DNA of 64,000 nucleotides, from contig CAWDNP010000002.1 of the NCBI GenBank assembly GCA_963803755.1, positions 1-64,000 on the forward strand, read 5' to 3'. The position numbers were made by a program, and so were the translations under genes. This document shows positions 49,046 to 58,148 of this stretch, in pieces (the stretch's first letter is position 1; every line of letters starts with the position of its first letter). Source of the stretch: CAVUPF01 sp963803755 (GTDB lineage: Bacteria; Actinomycetota; Thermoleophilia; Solirubrobacterales; 70-9). The notes under the pieces were generated by a model. It did not search any database. It was not told the DNA's origin and saw nothing but the letters and a program-made list of their open reading frames with translations.

Positions 49046-50515
49046 ATGAGCGAGCCCGAGACCCCCGACGTCCTCGCCGACAGGCGGGAGAAGCTTGAGC
49101 TATTGCGCGAAAAGGGGGTCGACCCGTTCCCGCACGAGTTCGCCGGGCGCGAGGACATCGCTGAGGTGCGGGCCGCCCACGAGGGGCTGGCGCCGGGGAT
49201 CGAGACGGCCTCGGCGCATCGGATCGCCGGTCGCATCGTCGCCCGGCGCGGCCACGGCAAGGCCGCTTTCCTCGATCTTCGCGACGGCAGTGGCCAGATC
49301 CAGCTCCACGCCCGCGAGGACCTGCTCGGACCGGAGGCGTTTGGGCTGCTCGTCCACCTCGACCTTGGCGACATCGTCGGGGTCGAGGGGACGGCGATGG
49401 CGACGCGCAACGGCGGCGAGCTGACCCTGGCGCTCACCCGCTGGCGACTGCTCGCCAAGAGCCTGCGCCCGCCGCCCGGCAAGTTCCACGGCCTTGAGGA
49501 CACCGAGACCCGCTACCGTCGGCGCGAGCTGGACCTGATCGCCAACGAGGAGAGCCGCCGCCTCTTCGCCCTGCGCACCCGGATCGTGAGCGAAGTGCGC
49601 CGATGGCTCGACGAGCACGGCTACCTCGAGGTCGAAACGCCGGTCCTTCAGCCCCTCTACGGGGGCGCCCTGGCGCGGCCGTTCATCACCCATCACAACG
49701 CCCTCGACCGCGACCTTTACCTACGGATCGCCACCGAGCTTTACCTGAAGCGGCTGGTTGTCGGTGGCATCGACCGGGTCTACGAGCTGGGTAAGGACTT
49801 CCGCAACGAGGGCGTCTCCAACAAGCACAACCCCGAGTTCACGATGCTCGAGTGGTATGAGGCATATGCCGACTACCGAAAGACGGCGCACGACCTTGAG
49901 CTGCTGGTTGCCGAGGTGATGGAGCGGGTGTTGGGGACGACCAAGGTGTCGCGGGGCGAGGAGGAGATCGACTTCGCCCCGCCCTGGAGGCGGGTGACCC
50001 TGCGCGACGTGATCCGCGAGCGCACCAACATCGACATCGCCGAGCACCCGACCCGCGAGGCGCTGGCGGTGGCGATGGACAGCGAGCCCGACCCGGCCGA
50101 GAGCTGGGGCAAGCTGATCGACGGGCTGCTCTCCAAGGAGGTCGAGCCGCACCTGATCCAGCCGACCCTCGTCTTCGACTACCCCGTCGAGCTGTCCCCA
50201 TTCGCCAAGGCCCATCGCTCCGAGGATGGACTCGTCGAGCGCTGGGAGGCCTTCGCCGGAGGGGTCGAGATCGCCAACTCCTTCAGCGAGCTGAACGACC
50301 CCGATGAGCAGCGGCGCCGCTTCGAGCAGCAGGCAGCTGAGCTTCAGCGCGGCGACGAGGAGGCCCAACCCTACGATGAGGCCTTCGTCGAGGCGCTCGA
50401 GCAAGGGATGCCGCCGACCGGCGGCGTCGGTCTCGGGATCGACCGACTGGTGATGATGATGACCGGGGCCCGCAGCCTGCGCGAGGTCCTGCTTTTCCCG
50501 GCGATGCGCACCTGA
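49046..50515 (+). CDS. lysS: Lysyl-tRNA synthetase, class II
   Basis: A 489-residue class II synthetase with an N-terminal OB-fold anticodon domain (RIVARRGHGKAAFLDLRDGS, GQIQLHARED). Motif 1 is near YLEVETPVLQPLYGGALARP, motif 2 is RVYELGKDFRNEGVSNKHNP with EFTMLEWYEAYADY, and motif 3 is GVGLGIDRLVMMMTGARSLR. ATG 49046, 22 bases after greA, so probably transcribed with it. Followed by the clpC promoter region. Confidence 0.96.
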   Translation: MSEPETPDVLADRREKLELLREKGVDPFPHEFAGREDIAEVRAAHEGLAPGIETASAHRIAGRIVARRGHGKAAFLDLRDGSGQIQLHAREDLLGPEAFGLLVHLDLGDIVGVEGTAMATRNGGELTLALTRWRLLAKSLRPPPGKFHGLEDTETRYRRRELDLIANEESRRLFALRTRIVSEVRRWLDEHGYLEVETPVLQPLYGGALARPFITHHNALDRDLYLRIATELYLKRLVVGGIDRVYELGKDFRNEGVSNKHNPEFTMLEWYEAYADYRKTAHDLELLVAEVMERVLGTTKVSRGEEEIDFAPPWRRVTLRDVIRERTNIDIAEHPTREALAVAMDSEPDPAESWGKLIDGLLSKEVEPHLIQPTLVFDYPVELSPFAKAHRSEDGLVERWEAFAGGVEIANSFSELNDPDEQRRRFEQQAAELQRGDEEAQPYDEAFVEALEQGMPPTGGVGLGIDRLVMMMTGARSLREVLLFPAMRT

Positions 50516-50673
50516 TCGGGGTCCGAAAGGCCGCTCGGAGCGGAAATTCAGGGCCCAAAGCCGGTTGGACGGTCTCGGTATCGTTTAAAGGGCGCATGGG
50601 AGCATCCCGATACCCCAAGGACACCTGCGGTACTTCCCCGACCGAACCGAGTTGGATTAGGTAGAGAGGTCTC
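50516..50673 (+). promoter_or_regulatory. clpC leader with inverted repeat
   Basis: 158 bases between lysS and clpC. GGTATCG (50577-50583) and CGATACC (50608-50614) form a 7-bp inverted repeat that encloses a GGGA-GCA-TCCC mini-hairpin. It could be a stress-regulator site or leader hairpin. No CIRCE or obvious CtsR heptad repeat is seen. TTGGAC at 50565-50570 may be a -35 element. Confidence 0.45.
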
Positions 50674-53275
50674 TTGTTCGAGCGATTCACAGAGCGAGCC
50701 CGTCAAGTCGTCGTCCTGGCGCAGGAGGAGGCGCGCACGCTCAAGCACAACTACATCGGCACCGAGCACATCCTGCTCGGGTTGCTGCGCGAGGAGGAGG
50801 GCCTGGCGGCCCGCGTCCTTGAGTCGCTCGACATCACCGTCGAACGCGTCCGCTCACAGGTGGTTCGGATCGTCGGCTCCGGCGAGGAGGTCACCTCCGG
50901 ACAGATCCCGTTCACCCCGCGCGCCAAGAAGGTGCTCGAGCTGGCGCTGCGCGAGGCGCTCTCCCTCGGCCACAACTACATCGGAACAGAGCACATCCTG
51001 CTCGGCTTGGTGCGTGAGAACGAGGGCGTCGCCGCCCGCATCCTGCTCGACTTCGACGCCGACTCCGACAAGATCCGCAACGAGGTGATCCGGATGCTGT
51101 CCGGTCCCGGCGGGCGCCGACAGGGCGCCGGTGGTGGAGGCGGCCAGGGTGAGGGCAAGAAGTCCTCGAAGCTGCTCGACCAGTTTGGCCGCAACCTGAC
51201 CAAACTCGCCGAGGAAGGCAAGCTCGACCCGGTGATCGGCCGCGAGACCGAGATCGAGCGGATCATGCAGATCCTCTCCCGCCGCACCAAGAACAACCCG
51301 GTCCTGCTGGGCGAGCCCGGGGTGGGCAAGACCGCCGTGGTCGAGGGTCTCGCCGCTCGTATCAACAAGGGCGAGGTGCCGGAGCTGCTCAAGAACAAGC
51401 AGATCTACACCCTCGACCTGGCGGCGCTGGTCGCCGGCTCCAAGTACCGGGGCGAGTTCGAGGAGCGCCTCAAGAAGGTGATGAAAGAGATCACCCAGCG
51501 CGGCGACATCATCCTCTTCATCGACGAGCTGCACAACCTGGTCGGTGCCGGTGCGGCCGAGGGCGCGATCGACGCCGCCTCGATCCTGAAGCCGGCTCTC
51601 GCCCGCGGCGAGCTGCAGACGATCGGCGCCACCACCTTGGACGAGTACCGCAAGTACCTGGAGCGCGACTCGGCGCTGGAGCGTCGCTTCGCCCAGATCA
51701 AGGTCGACCAGCCCTCGGCCGAGGACACGGTGAGGATCCTCGAAGGGCTGCGCGAGCGCTACGAGCAGCATCACCGGGTGACGATCAACGACGACGCGCT
51801 GGCCGCCGCCGCTGAGCTTGCCGATCGCTATATCTCCGACCGCTTCCTACCCGACAAGGCGATCGATCTGATCGACGAGGCCGCCTCTCGCATGCGCATC
51901 AAGTCGATGAGCGCGCCGCCGGTCTACCGCGACCTCGAGGAGGAAATCGAGAACGACACGGCGCGAGAAGGAGGCCGCGATCGAGGCCCAGGAGTTCGAA
52001 AAGGCCGCCAGTCTGCGCGACACCGAGCGCCAGCTGACGACGCGCAAGCGCCAGCTCGAGGACGAGTGGGCCGAGGGCGAGAACGGCGAGCGGCCGGTGG
52101 TCGGTGAGGAGGAGATCGCCGACATCGTCTCGATGTGGACCGGCATCCCGGTCTTCAAGCTGACCGAGGCCGAGACCAAGAAGCTGATCCGCATGGAGGA
52201 GGAACTGCATAAGCGAGTGATTGGCCAGGAGGTCGCGATCACCGCCGTCTCCAAGGCGATCCGTCGCTCGCGCGCCGGAATCAAGGACCCCAAGCGCCCG
52301 GCCGGCTCGTTCATCTTCCTCGGTCCCTCCGGGGTCGGCAAGACCGAGTTGGCCCGCACCCTCGCCGAGTTCCTCTTTGGCGACGAGGAGGCGATGGTCC
52401 GCATCGACATGTCCGAGTACATGGAGAAGCATTCGGTAAGCCGCCTGGTCGGCTCGCCTCCGGGCTACATCGGCTACGACGAGGGCGGGCAGCTGACCGA
52501 GGCCGTGCGGCGCAAGCCCTACAGCGTGCTGCTGCTCGACGAGATCGAGAAGGCCCACCCAGACGTCTTCAACATCCTGCTGCAGATCCTTGAGGACGGG
52601 CGACTCACCGACGCCCAGGGCCGCACCGTCGACTTCCGCAACTCGATCGTGATCATGACCTCGAACATCGGTGCCTCAGAGATCGCCAAGAACACCTCGA
52701 TCGGCTTCACCGTCTCCGATGAGACCGGCATGTCCTACGACGACATGAAGAACCGGATCATGAGCGATCTGAAAAAGGTCTTCCGGCCGGAGTTCCTCAA
52801 CCGGATCGACGAGGTGATCGTCTTCCACAAGTTGGCCAAGGACGAGGTCAAAGAGATCATCGACTTGATGATCAACCGGGTCCGCGTCCAGGTCGCCGAG
52901 CACGAACTTCAACTGGAGCTGACCGAGGAGGCCAAGGACCTGCTGGTCGAGAAGGGCTGGGACCCCTCGATGGGCGCGCGGCCGCTGCGCCGCGCGATCC
53001 AGCGCTACATCGAGGACCCGCTCGCCGACGAAGTCCTGCGCCAGGGCCAGATGACGCCCGGCTCGACCGTGATGGTCGCCCGCGACAGCTCCGGTGATGA
53101 CGAGGACCGTCCGCTCAGCCTGACGATCCTCGAGCCGCCGAAGCCGCCGAAGGCACTGCCCCCCGAGCCTGAGCCCGAGCCCGAGAAGGTCGGCGTCGGT
53201 GCCAAGAAGGACGGCGACGGCGACCACGAGCCGGACGGGGGCGACGAGCAGCCCCTGGGCGACGCCGAGTCCTGA
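50674..53275 (+). CDS. clpC: ATP-dependent Clp protease ATP-binding subunit ClpC, one frameshift
   Basis: The Hsp100 unfoldase that feeds ClpP, about 866 residues when joined. The TTG start 50674 gives FERFTERARQVVVLAQEEAR with two Clp_N repeats (each with NYIGTEHILLGL). AAA-1 has GEPGVGKTAVVEGLA and ILFIDELHNLVGAGAAEG. AAA-2 has GPSGVGKTELARTLAEFLFG, VLLLDEIEKAHPDVFNILLQ and ASMGARPLRRAIQ-like WDPSMGARPLRRAIQRY. At about 51955-51966 one extra G shifts the frame exactly at the start of the UVR/M segment. Corrected, the segment reads REKEAAIEAQEFEKAASLRD. ClpC is essential in mycobacteria, so a sequence error is likelier than loss. Confidence 0.9.
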
Positions 53276-53287
53276 GCGCCCCCGCGC

Positions 53288-54427
53288 GTGCGTGAGCCTG
53301 GCCGCAGCGCGATCGGGACCTGGAGCGGGGGCAGGTTCCTGCGCTTCGGCGAGGCGGTCGAGGAGGACCGGCTGGCGGCGCTGCTGCGCCCCGGTGCCGG
53401 CATCGACACGGTCCTCACCGCCGACGCCTACGGCCATGGGGAGGCCGATCGTCTCCTCGGGCGGGCCCTGGGGGGCGTCCCGCGCGACTCCTACTGCCTC
53501 ATCGGCGCGGTTGGCCACGACTTCTATGAAGGCGAGCGCGATGGCCCACGGGGGTTCCCCCGCTTCACCGATCCGCGCCTACGCGGGCCCACCGAGTACG
53601 CCGGATACCTGCGGATGGCATCCGAGCGCAGCCTCGAGCGGATCGGTGCTCCCGCCTTCGACCTGCTGCTCCTCCACAACCCCGACCGTGTCGGCTACTC
53701 CAGCGAGGCGGTTTGGGACGGGATGGAGGCGCTTCGCGAGGCCGGTCTGGCGGCGAAGATCGGCATCGCGCCGGGTCCGGCAAACGGCTTTACCCTTGAC
53801 CTGATCTCCTGCCTGGAGCGCTTCGGCGAGCGGATCGATTGGGCGATGATCATCCTCAACCCGTTTGAGCCCTGGCCGGGGGAGCTCTGCCTCGACGCCG
53901 CCGCCCGCCACGATGTGAAGCTGATCACTCGCGTCGTCGACTACGGCGGTCTCTTCTGGGGGGATCTTCACCCGGGCATGGAGCTAGCCAAAGGCGATCA
54001 CCGTGGCTTTCGTCCCGGCGGCTGGATCGAGGCCGGTCTGGAGAAGCTGGCGCAGGTGCTGCCGATCGGTGAGCGGGCCGGCCTCAGCCCGATCCAACTC
54101 GCCTGCCAGTGGAACCTCGCTCACTCCGCGGTCGAATGTGTCGTCCCTACCCTGATCCAGGAGGCGGGAGTCGGCGCTCGCTCGATCGAGGAGAAGCGAG
54201 CCGAGCTGGCCGCTCTTCCCACCGAGCCGAGGCTCACCAGCGAGGACATGGCGGCGATCCGCGCGGCTGGCGACAACACGGGTTGCATGGCGCTGAAGGG
54301 CGCCAGTGCGGAGCATGAGGGGGAGGAGCGCCCCGACCGTTGGGCGCTGACGCCCAGTCTGGTCGAAGTCGGCGCACGCTGGGGTATCGACCCCGAGCAC
54401 GATCTCGCCGGCGCTCCGGCCGCCTGA
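53288..54427 (+). CDS. Aldo/keto reductase family protein
   Basis: 379 residues with the AKR TIM barrel. DTVLTADAYGHGEADRLLGR supplies the usual Asp and Tyr region; FDLLLLHNPDRVGYSSEAVW has the His after LLLLH; AKIGIAPGPANGFTLDLISC, PIQLACQWNLAHSAVECVVP and TLIQEAGVGARSIEEKRAEL complete the barrel. The catalytic Lys expected near DSYCLIGAVGHD is not seen (Ala/Gly there), so redox activity may be altered. GTG 53288 lies only 12 bases after clpC, suggesting cotranscription. Substrate unknown. Confidence 0.82.
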   Translation: MREPGRSAIGTWSGGRFLRFGEAVEEDRLAALLRPGAGIDTVLTADAYGHGEADRLLGRALGGVPRDSYCLIGAVGHDFYEGERDGPRGFPRFTDPRLRGPTEYAGYLRMASERSLERIGAPAFDLLLLHNPDRVGYSSEAVWDGMEALREAGLAAKIGIAPGPANGFTLDLISCLERFGERIDWAMIILNPFEPWPGELCLDAAARHDVKLITRVVDYGGLFWGDLHPGMELAKGDHRGFRPGGWIEAGLEKLAQVLPIGERAGLSPIQLACQWNLAHSAVECVVPTLIQEAGVGARSIEEKRAELAALPTEPRLTSEDMAAIRAAGDNTGCMALKGASAEHEGEERPDRWALTPSLVEVGARWGIDPEHDLAGAPAA

Positions 54428-54516
54428 AACCTGCCGTCGGAGGCTCGCCATAGCTTCTGCGCTCTTGCGGCGGCATTGTCGAGCCTTGTCGGCACCTGCC
54501 CCGGGCCCCTCCTCTT

Positions 54517-54720
54517 GATGCTCGACTCGACCGTCGCCGCGCTGGTGCTGCCGAGCATTTGCCGCGACATCGGCGGGCGTTCCTTCGCGAAGCCGTCGGT
54601 AGCTCGACCCGTATCTCCGGTGCTCTTTGCGGCATCGGCGCCGCACTCACCTGGGCCTTCGTCCGCGACACCGATCGACCCGATCCGGACCCGGCTGTAG
54701 CAGGCGACCCGCCGGGCCGA
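54517..54720 (+). pseudogene. Possible remnant of an MFS (DHA2) transporter
   Basis: LLMLDSTVAALVLPSICRDI resembles the first helix of DHA2 transporters (LDSTIVNVALPAIQRDL). Shortly after, in another frame, STRISGALCGIGAALTWAFV and RDTDRPDPDP resemble the last helix and tail. The middle of about 400 residues is absent. It looks like a transporter gene collapsed by a large deletion. The rest of the 440-base gap between the AKR gene and disA (54428-54867) holds nothing else I can support. Confidence 0.4.
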
Positions 54721-54867
54721 GCAGCTCCACCACCATCGCCATCACCGTCTCTGAGGGCGCGAGTTGCGGCCGCGATCTGGCCACTGCCTTGACAAAGCGC
54801 ATCCCGACCTTTCCACACGGATATCACCGGCCCGCATTCCAGAGCGCTTTTTGGCATTCTTGAAGCG

Positions 54868-55980
54868 ATGCCTTCTTTGTCCGGGGATGAGCTTCATGAG
54901 CTGTCTGAACGACAGGATCCCCGGCTCGTAAGGGCCTTGGACGTTGTCGCCCCGGGCAGCGCCCTGCGCGAGGGGCTCGACAACATCGTCCACTCCCGCA
55001 CCGGGGGGCTGATCGTCGTCGGCGACCTCGGGGATGTCTCCCATCTGCTCTCCGGCGGGATCAAGCTGGACATCGACTACACCCCGGCGATGCTCTACCA
55101 GGTGGCGAAGATGGACGGCGCGATCGTCCTCAATGCCGAGGCGACGAACATCGCCTGGGCGAACGTCCAGCTGATGCCTGACCCGACGATCCTCTCCTCG
55201 GAGACGGGCACCCGCCACCGCACCGCCGAGCGCGTCTCCAAACAGACCGACGCGCTGGTCATCGCGATTTCCCAGCGCCGCGACGTCGTTTCGCTCTACG
55301 TCGAGGGGACGAAGTACATCCTTCAGGACATCCCCGCGGTGCTCGCCAAGGCGAACCAGGGGCTGGCGACGCTCGACAAGTATCGCGACCGCCTCGACCA
55401 GGTCTCCGCCCGCCTCACCGTCCTTGAGTTCGAGGGCGGCGGCGTCCTCTATGACGTGCTCGCCGTGCTTCAGCGGGTCGAGCTTGTAACTCGGATGGCG
55501 GTCGAGGTCGAGCGCTACATCGTCGAGCTCGGCACAGAGGGGCGCCTGATCGAGATGCAGCTGGAGGAGACGATGGTCGGGGTCGCCGCCGACAAGATGG
55601 CGCTGGTCCGCGACTATTCGGTCGAGGACTCCGAGCAGAACCTCGCCGCCGTGCTCCAGGCGCTTGCCCGCATGCCACACCAGGACGTGCTCGACTTCGG
55701 CCGCCTTGCCGAGCTGCTCGGTTATGACCGCAAGATGAACACCCTTGACTTCCCGGTCGCGCCGCGCGGCTATCGCGTGCTGGGTCGCGTCCCCCGCATC
55801 CCCAAGCTTGTCGTCCAGAAGATAATCCACGAGCTCGGCGGGCTGGAGGAGGTCCTTGCAGCCTCCGACGCCGATCTCGAGGCCGTCGACGGAGTCGGCC
55901 CGACCAGGGCCAAGGACATCCGCGAGGGCCTGCGGAGGCTTCAAGAGGTCGACATGGTTGACCGGTACCTGCAGAGCTGA
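54868..55980 (+). CDS. disA: DNA integrity scanning diadenylate cyclase DisA
   Basis: A 370-residue octameric enzyme making c-di-AMP from two ATP while scanning DNA for damage. The DAC domain (about 15-145) has the DGA motif in AKMDGAIVLN and the RHR motif in ETGTRHRTAERVSKQTDALV. A helical linker follows, then a C-terminal helix-hairpin-helix DNA-binding domain (LEAVDGVGPTRAKDIREGLR). ATG 54868. The next gene, carD, starts five bases after the stop. radA, often beside disA, is absent here. Confidence 0.96.
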   Translation: MPSLSGDELHELSERQDPRLVRALDVVAPGSALREGLDNIVHSRTGGLIVVGDLGDVSHLLSGGIKLDIDYTPAMLYQVAKMDGAIVLNAEATNIAWANVQLMPDPTILSSETGTRHRTAERVSKQTDALVIAISQRRDVVSLYVEGTKYILQDIPAVLAKANQGLATLDKYRDRLDQVSARLTVLEFEGGGVLYDVLAVLQRVELVTRMAVEVERYIVELGTEGRLIEMQLEETMVGVAADKMALVRDYSVEDSEQNLAAVLQALARMPHQDVLDFGRLAELLGYDRKMNTLDFPVAPRGYRVLGRVPRIPKLVVQKIIHELGGLEEVLAASDADLEAVDGVGPTRAKDIREGLRRLQEVDMVDRYLQS

Positions 55981-55985
55981 CGGCG

Positions 55986-56576
55986 ATGGGCGCCGTCGCA
56001 AACGGAAAGGAGCAAGCGATTCCCGAGCTAGAGGAGGCCATGGAGGCAGGCTTCGAGGAGGACGTCGTTTACGTCTGCGACTTCGAGGAGGGTGACAAGG
56101 TCGTCTACCCCCACCACGGAGCTGGCCTCGTGCTGAAGAAGGAGACCCGGAAGCTGATGGGGGCAGAGCGTGAGTACCTCACGATCAAGATCCTCCACAA
56201 CGAACTCACCGTGATGGTCCCATGCGAGAACGCCGGCCTGGCAGGGCTGCGCCGCGTGATCGATGAGGAAGAGATCAAGAAAGTGACCGACGTCCTCACC
56301 GACGACGTGTCGGAGATGCCGAAGAACTGGAACCGGCGCTTCAAGTACAACCGCGAGAAGATCAAGACCGGCGACGTGTTCGAGCTGGCCGAGGTCGTCC
56401 GCAACCTGGCGATTCGCGAGATGGAGAAGGGTCTCTCCACCGGCGAGAAGCAGATGTACACGCGGGCAAAGAAGATCCTCGCGTCGGAGTTCATGTACGC
56501 GCTCGATAAGGACGAGGAGGGCGCGGAGGAGTACCTCGACGGACTGCTGGAGGCGCGCTTCGCCACCACCGCATAG
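55986..56576 (+). CDS. carD: CarD family RNA polymerase-binding transcription factor
   Basis: 196 residues. CarD binds the RNA polymerase beta subunit and stabilises the open complex at rRNA and other promoters. The RNAP-interaction domain is EEGDKVVYPHHGAGLVLKKE with REYLTIKIL. The DNA-binding helical domain has MPKNWNRRFKYNREKIKTGD, VVRNLAIREMEKGLSTGEKQ and RAKKILASEFMYAL. About 30 N-terminal residues (rich in Glu) extend beyond mycobacterial CarD, and GTG or ATG starts further in are possible. disA-carD coupling joins DNA damage signalling with transcription initiation. Confidence 0.94.
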   Translation: MGAVANGKEQAIPELEEAMEAGFEEDVVYVCDFEEGDKVVYPHHGAGLVLKKETRKLMGAEREYLTIKILHNELTVMVPCENAGLAGLRRVIDEEEIKKVTDVLTDDVSEMPKNWNRRFKYNREKIKTGDVFELAEVVRNLAIREMEKGLSTGEKQMYTRAKKILASEFMYALDKDEEGAEEYLDGLLEARFATTA

Positions 56577-56592
56577 CAGCGCGGCAGCGTCC

Positions 56593-57261
56593 GTCACAGC
56601 GGTCATCGCGGCCGCCGGCTCCGGAGAGAGGCTCGGAGCCGGCGGCCCGAAGGCTTTTGTGCGGGTGGCCGGGAGGCCGATGGTCGAGTGGTCGATAGCG
56701 GCTTTCCGGGCCGCCGAGTCGGTCCGCTCGATTGTGATCGCCGCCCCACCAGGCCACGTCCACGACCTGGCGGGCGGCGACGTCGGCGTGGTCGCTGGGG
56801 GCAGGACGCGAGCTGAGTCGGTCTCAAGAGCTCTGGAGGCGGTCGGAACCGAGCTGGTCGCTGTCCATGACGCCGCGAGGCCACTTATCACCTCTGGGCT
56901 GATCGAGGACCTGGTCGCCGCCCTTAAAGGCGACCCTGAGGCGGACGGCGTCATCGCCGCGACCCCGGTCGCGGACACGATCAAGGAGGCTGGCGTGGGG
57001 GATGCTGCTCTTGTCGTTGAGACGACCCTTGGGCGCGACCGTCTTTGGGCGGCGCAGACGCCCCAGGTCTTCCGCGTCGGCGCGCTGCGTGAGGCGCTCG
57101 CGGCAAACCCCGAGTGGCGCGCCACCGCCACCGACGAGGCGATGCTGGTCGAGGCGGCGGGCCGTCGGGTGCTGATCCATCCCTCACCGGCGGAGAACCT
57201 CAAGGTGACGACGACACTCGACCTCAGGGTGGCGGAGCTGCTGCTCGCCAGCCCGGCATAG
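56593..57261 (+). CDS. ispD: 2-C-methyl-D-erythritol 4-phosphate cytidylyltransferase
   Basis: About 222 residues. IspD adds CMP to methylerythritol 4-phosphate in the MEP isoprenoid pathway. VTAVIAAAGSGERLGAGGPK is the CTP-binding loop; VAVHDAARPLI, DGVIAATPVADTIKEA and LWAAQTPQVFRVGALREALA follow. The CTP loop lies upstream of the first GTG (56659) and no ATG, GTG or TTG precedes it in frame. The coordinate given is GTC 56593, where a standard start seems to be missing in this sequence. A base error or rare start codon is the question. Directly after carD. Confidence 0.88.
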   Translation, partial: VTAVIAAAGSGERLGAGGPKAFVRVAGRPMVEWSIAAFRAAESVRSIVIAAPPGHVHDLAGGDVGVVAGGRTRAESVSRALEAVGTELVAVHDAARPLITSGLIEDLVAALKGDPEADGVIAATPVADTIKEAGVGDAALVVETTLGRDRLWAAQTPQVFRVGALREALAANPEWRATATDEAMLVEAAGRRVLIHPSPAENLKVTTTLDLRVAELLLASPA

Positions 57262-57296
57262 CGGCGGCTCGGGCGCGGGCGGTAGCGTGCGGCCGC

Positions 57297-58148
57297 GTGC
57301 TCACCGACTACCACCTCCACCTGCGCCCCGATGAGGACGACACCCCGCCGGAGCGCTTCTTCACCGCCGAGAACGTCGATCGCTACCTGGCCGCGGCGGT
57401 CGTGGCGGGGGTGGGGGAGCTGGGGGTCTCCGAGCACGTCTACCGCTTCGCCCAGTCGCTCGACCTCTGGCGCCACCCCTTCTGGGTGCAGAGCGCCCGG
57501 GACGACCTCGATTCCTACTGCGAGTTCGTACGTGGCACGCCGCTGCGGTTGGGCCTGGAGTGCGACTTCGTCCCCGGTTCTGAGGACCGCACCGCCTCGC
57601 TGCTGGGCGCGCGCGACTTCGACTACGTGATCGGCTCGGTCCACTTCGTCGGCGAACGCGCGATCGACCACGATGGCTGGGACGTGTGGGAGAGCGACGG
57701 CGACCCCGACGAGGTCTGGCGCCGCTACTTCGCCGCGCTTGCCGAGTGCGCCCGATCCGGCCTCTTCGACATCCTCGCCCACCCCGACCTGGTCAAGGTC
57801 TGGGGCGCCGCTCGGCCGCTGCCTGAGCGCGACCCCCGCTTCTTCTATGAGCCTGTGGTCGAGGCGATCGCCGAGAGCGGGATCGCGGTGGAGGTCTCGA
57901 CCGCCGGGCTGCGCAAGCCCGCCGGCGAGATCTACCCGGCACCGGCCTTCGCCGAGATGTGCGTGGAGGCGGGCGCCGTCTTCGCCCTCTCCTCCGACGC
58001 CCACCTGCCCGAGCAGGTCGGTTTCGGCTATGAGCGGGCGATCGAGTTCCTCGGCACGCTGGGCGTCGGTGAGATCTGCGTTTTCGAGGGCCGGCAGCGC
58101 CGGCTCGAGCCGCTCGGCGCCGCGGTGAGCGAGGATTCAGATAGATGA
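57297..58148 (+). CDS. PHP-domain phosphoesterase (histidinol-phosphatase-like)
   Basis: 283 residues of the HisJ/HisK-type PHP fold. Metal-binding residues are seen in DYHLHLRPDE (HxH), LGVSEHVYRF, LGLECDFVPG (Glu), IGSVHFVGERAID, ILAHPDLVKV and ALSSDAHLPEQVGF (DxH). Histidinol phosphate is the textbook substrate, but no other his gene is near. GTG 57297 is chosen since the longer frame overlaps ispD. It sits between ispD and ispF and overlaps ispF by four bases (ATGA), so all three are coexpressed. Confidence 0.88.
   Translation: MLTDYHLHLRPDEDDTPPERFFTAENVDRYLAAAVVAGVGELGVSEHVYRFAQSLDLWRHPFWVQSARDDLDSYCEFVRGTPLRLGLECDFVPGSEDRTASLLGARDFDYVIGSVHFVGERAIDHDGWDVWESDGDPDEVWRRYFAALAECARSGLFDILAHPDLVKVWGAARPLPERDPRFFYEPVVEAIAESGIAVEVSTAGLRKPAGEIYPAPAFAEMCVEAGAVFALSSDAHLPEQVGFGYERAIEFLGTLGVGEICVFEGRQRRLEPLGAAVSEDSDR

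Noticed and set aside
50577..50614. CIRCE or CtsR site before clpC
   Set aside because: The inverted repeat present does not match CIRCE or the CtsR heptads; kept only as an unnamed leader repeat.
56028..58004. Long minus-strand frame opposite carD-ispD-PHP
   Set aside because: Antisense shadow of three well-supported genes.
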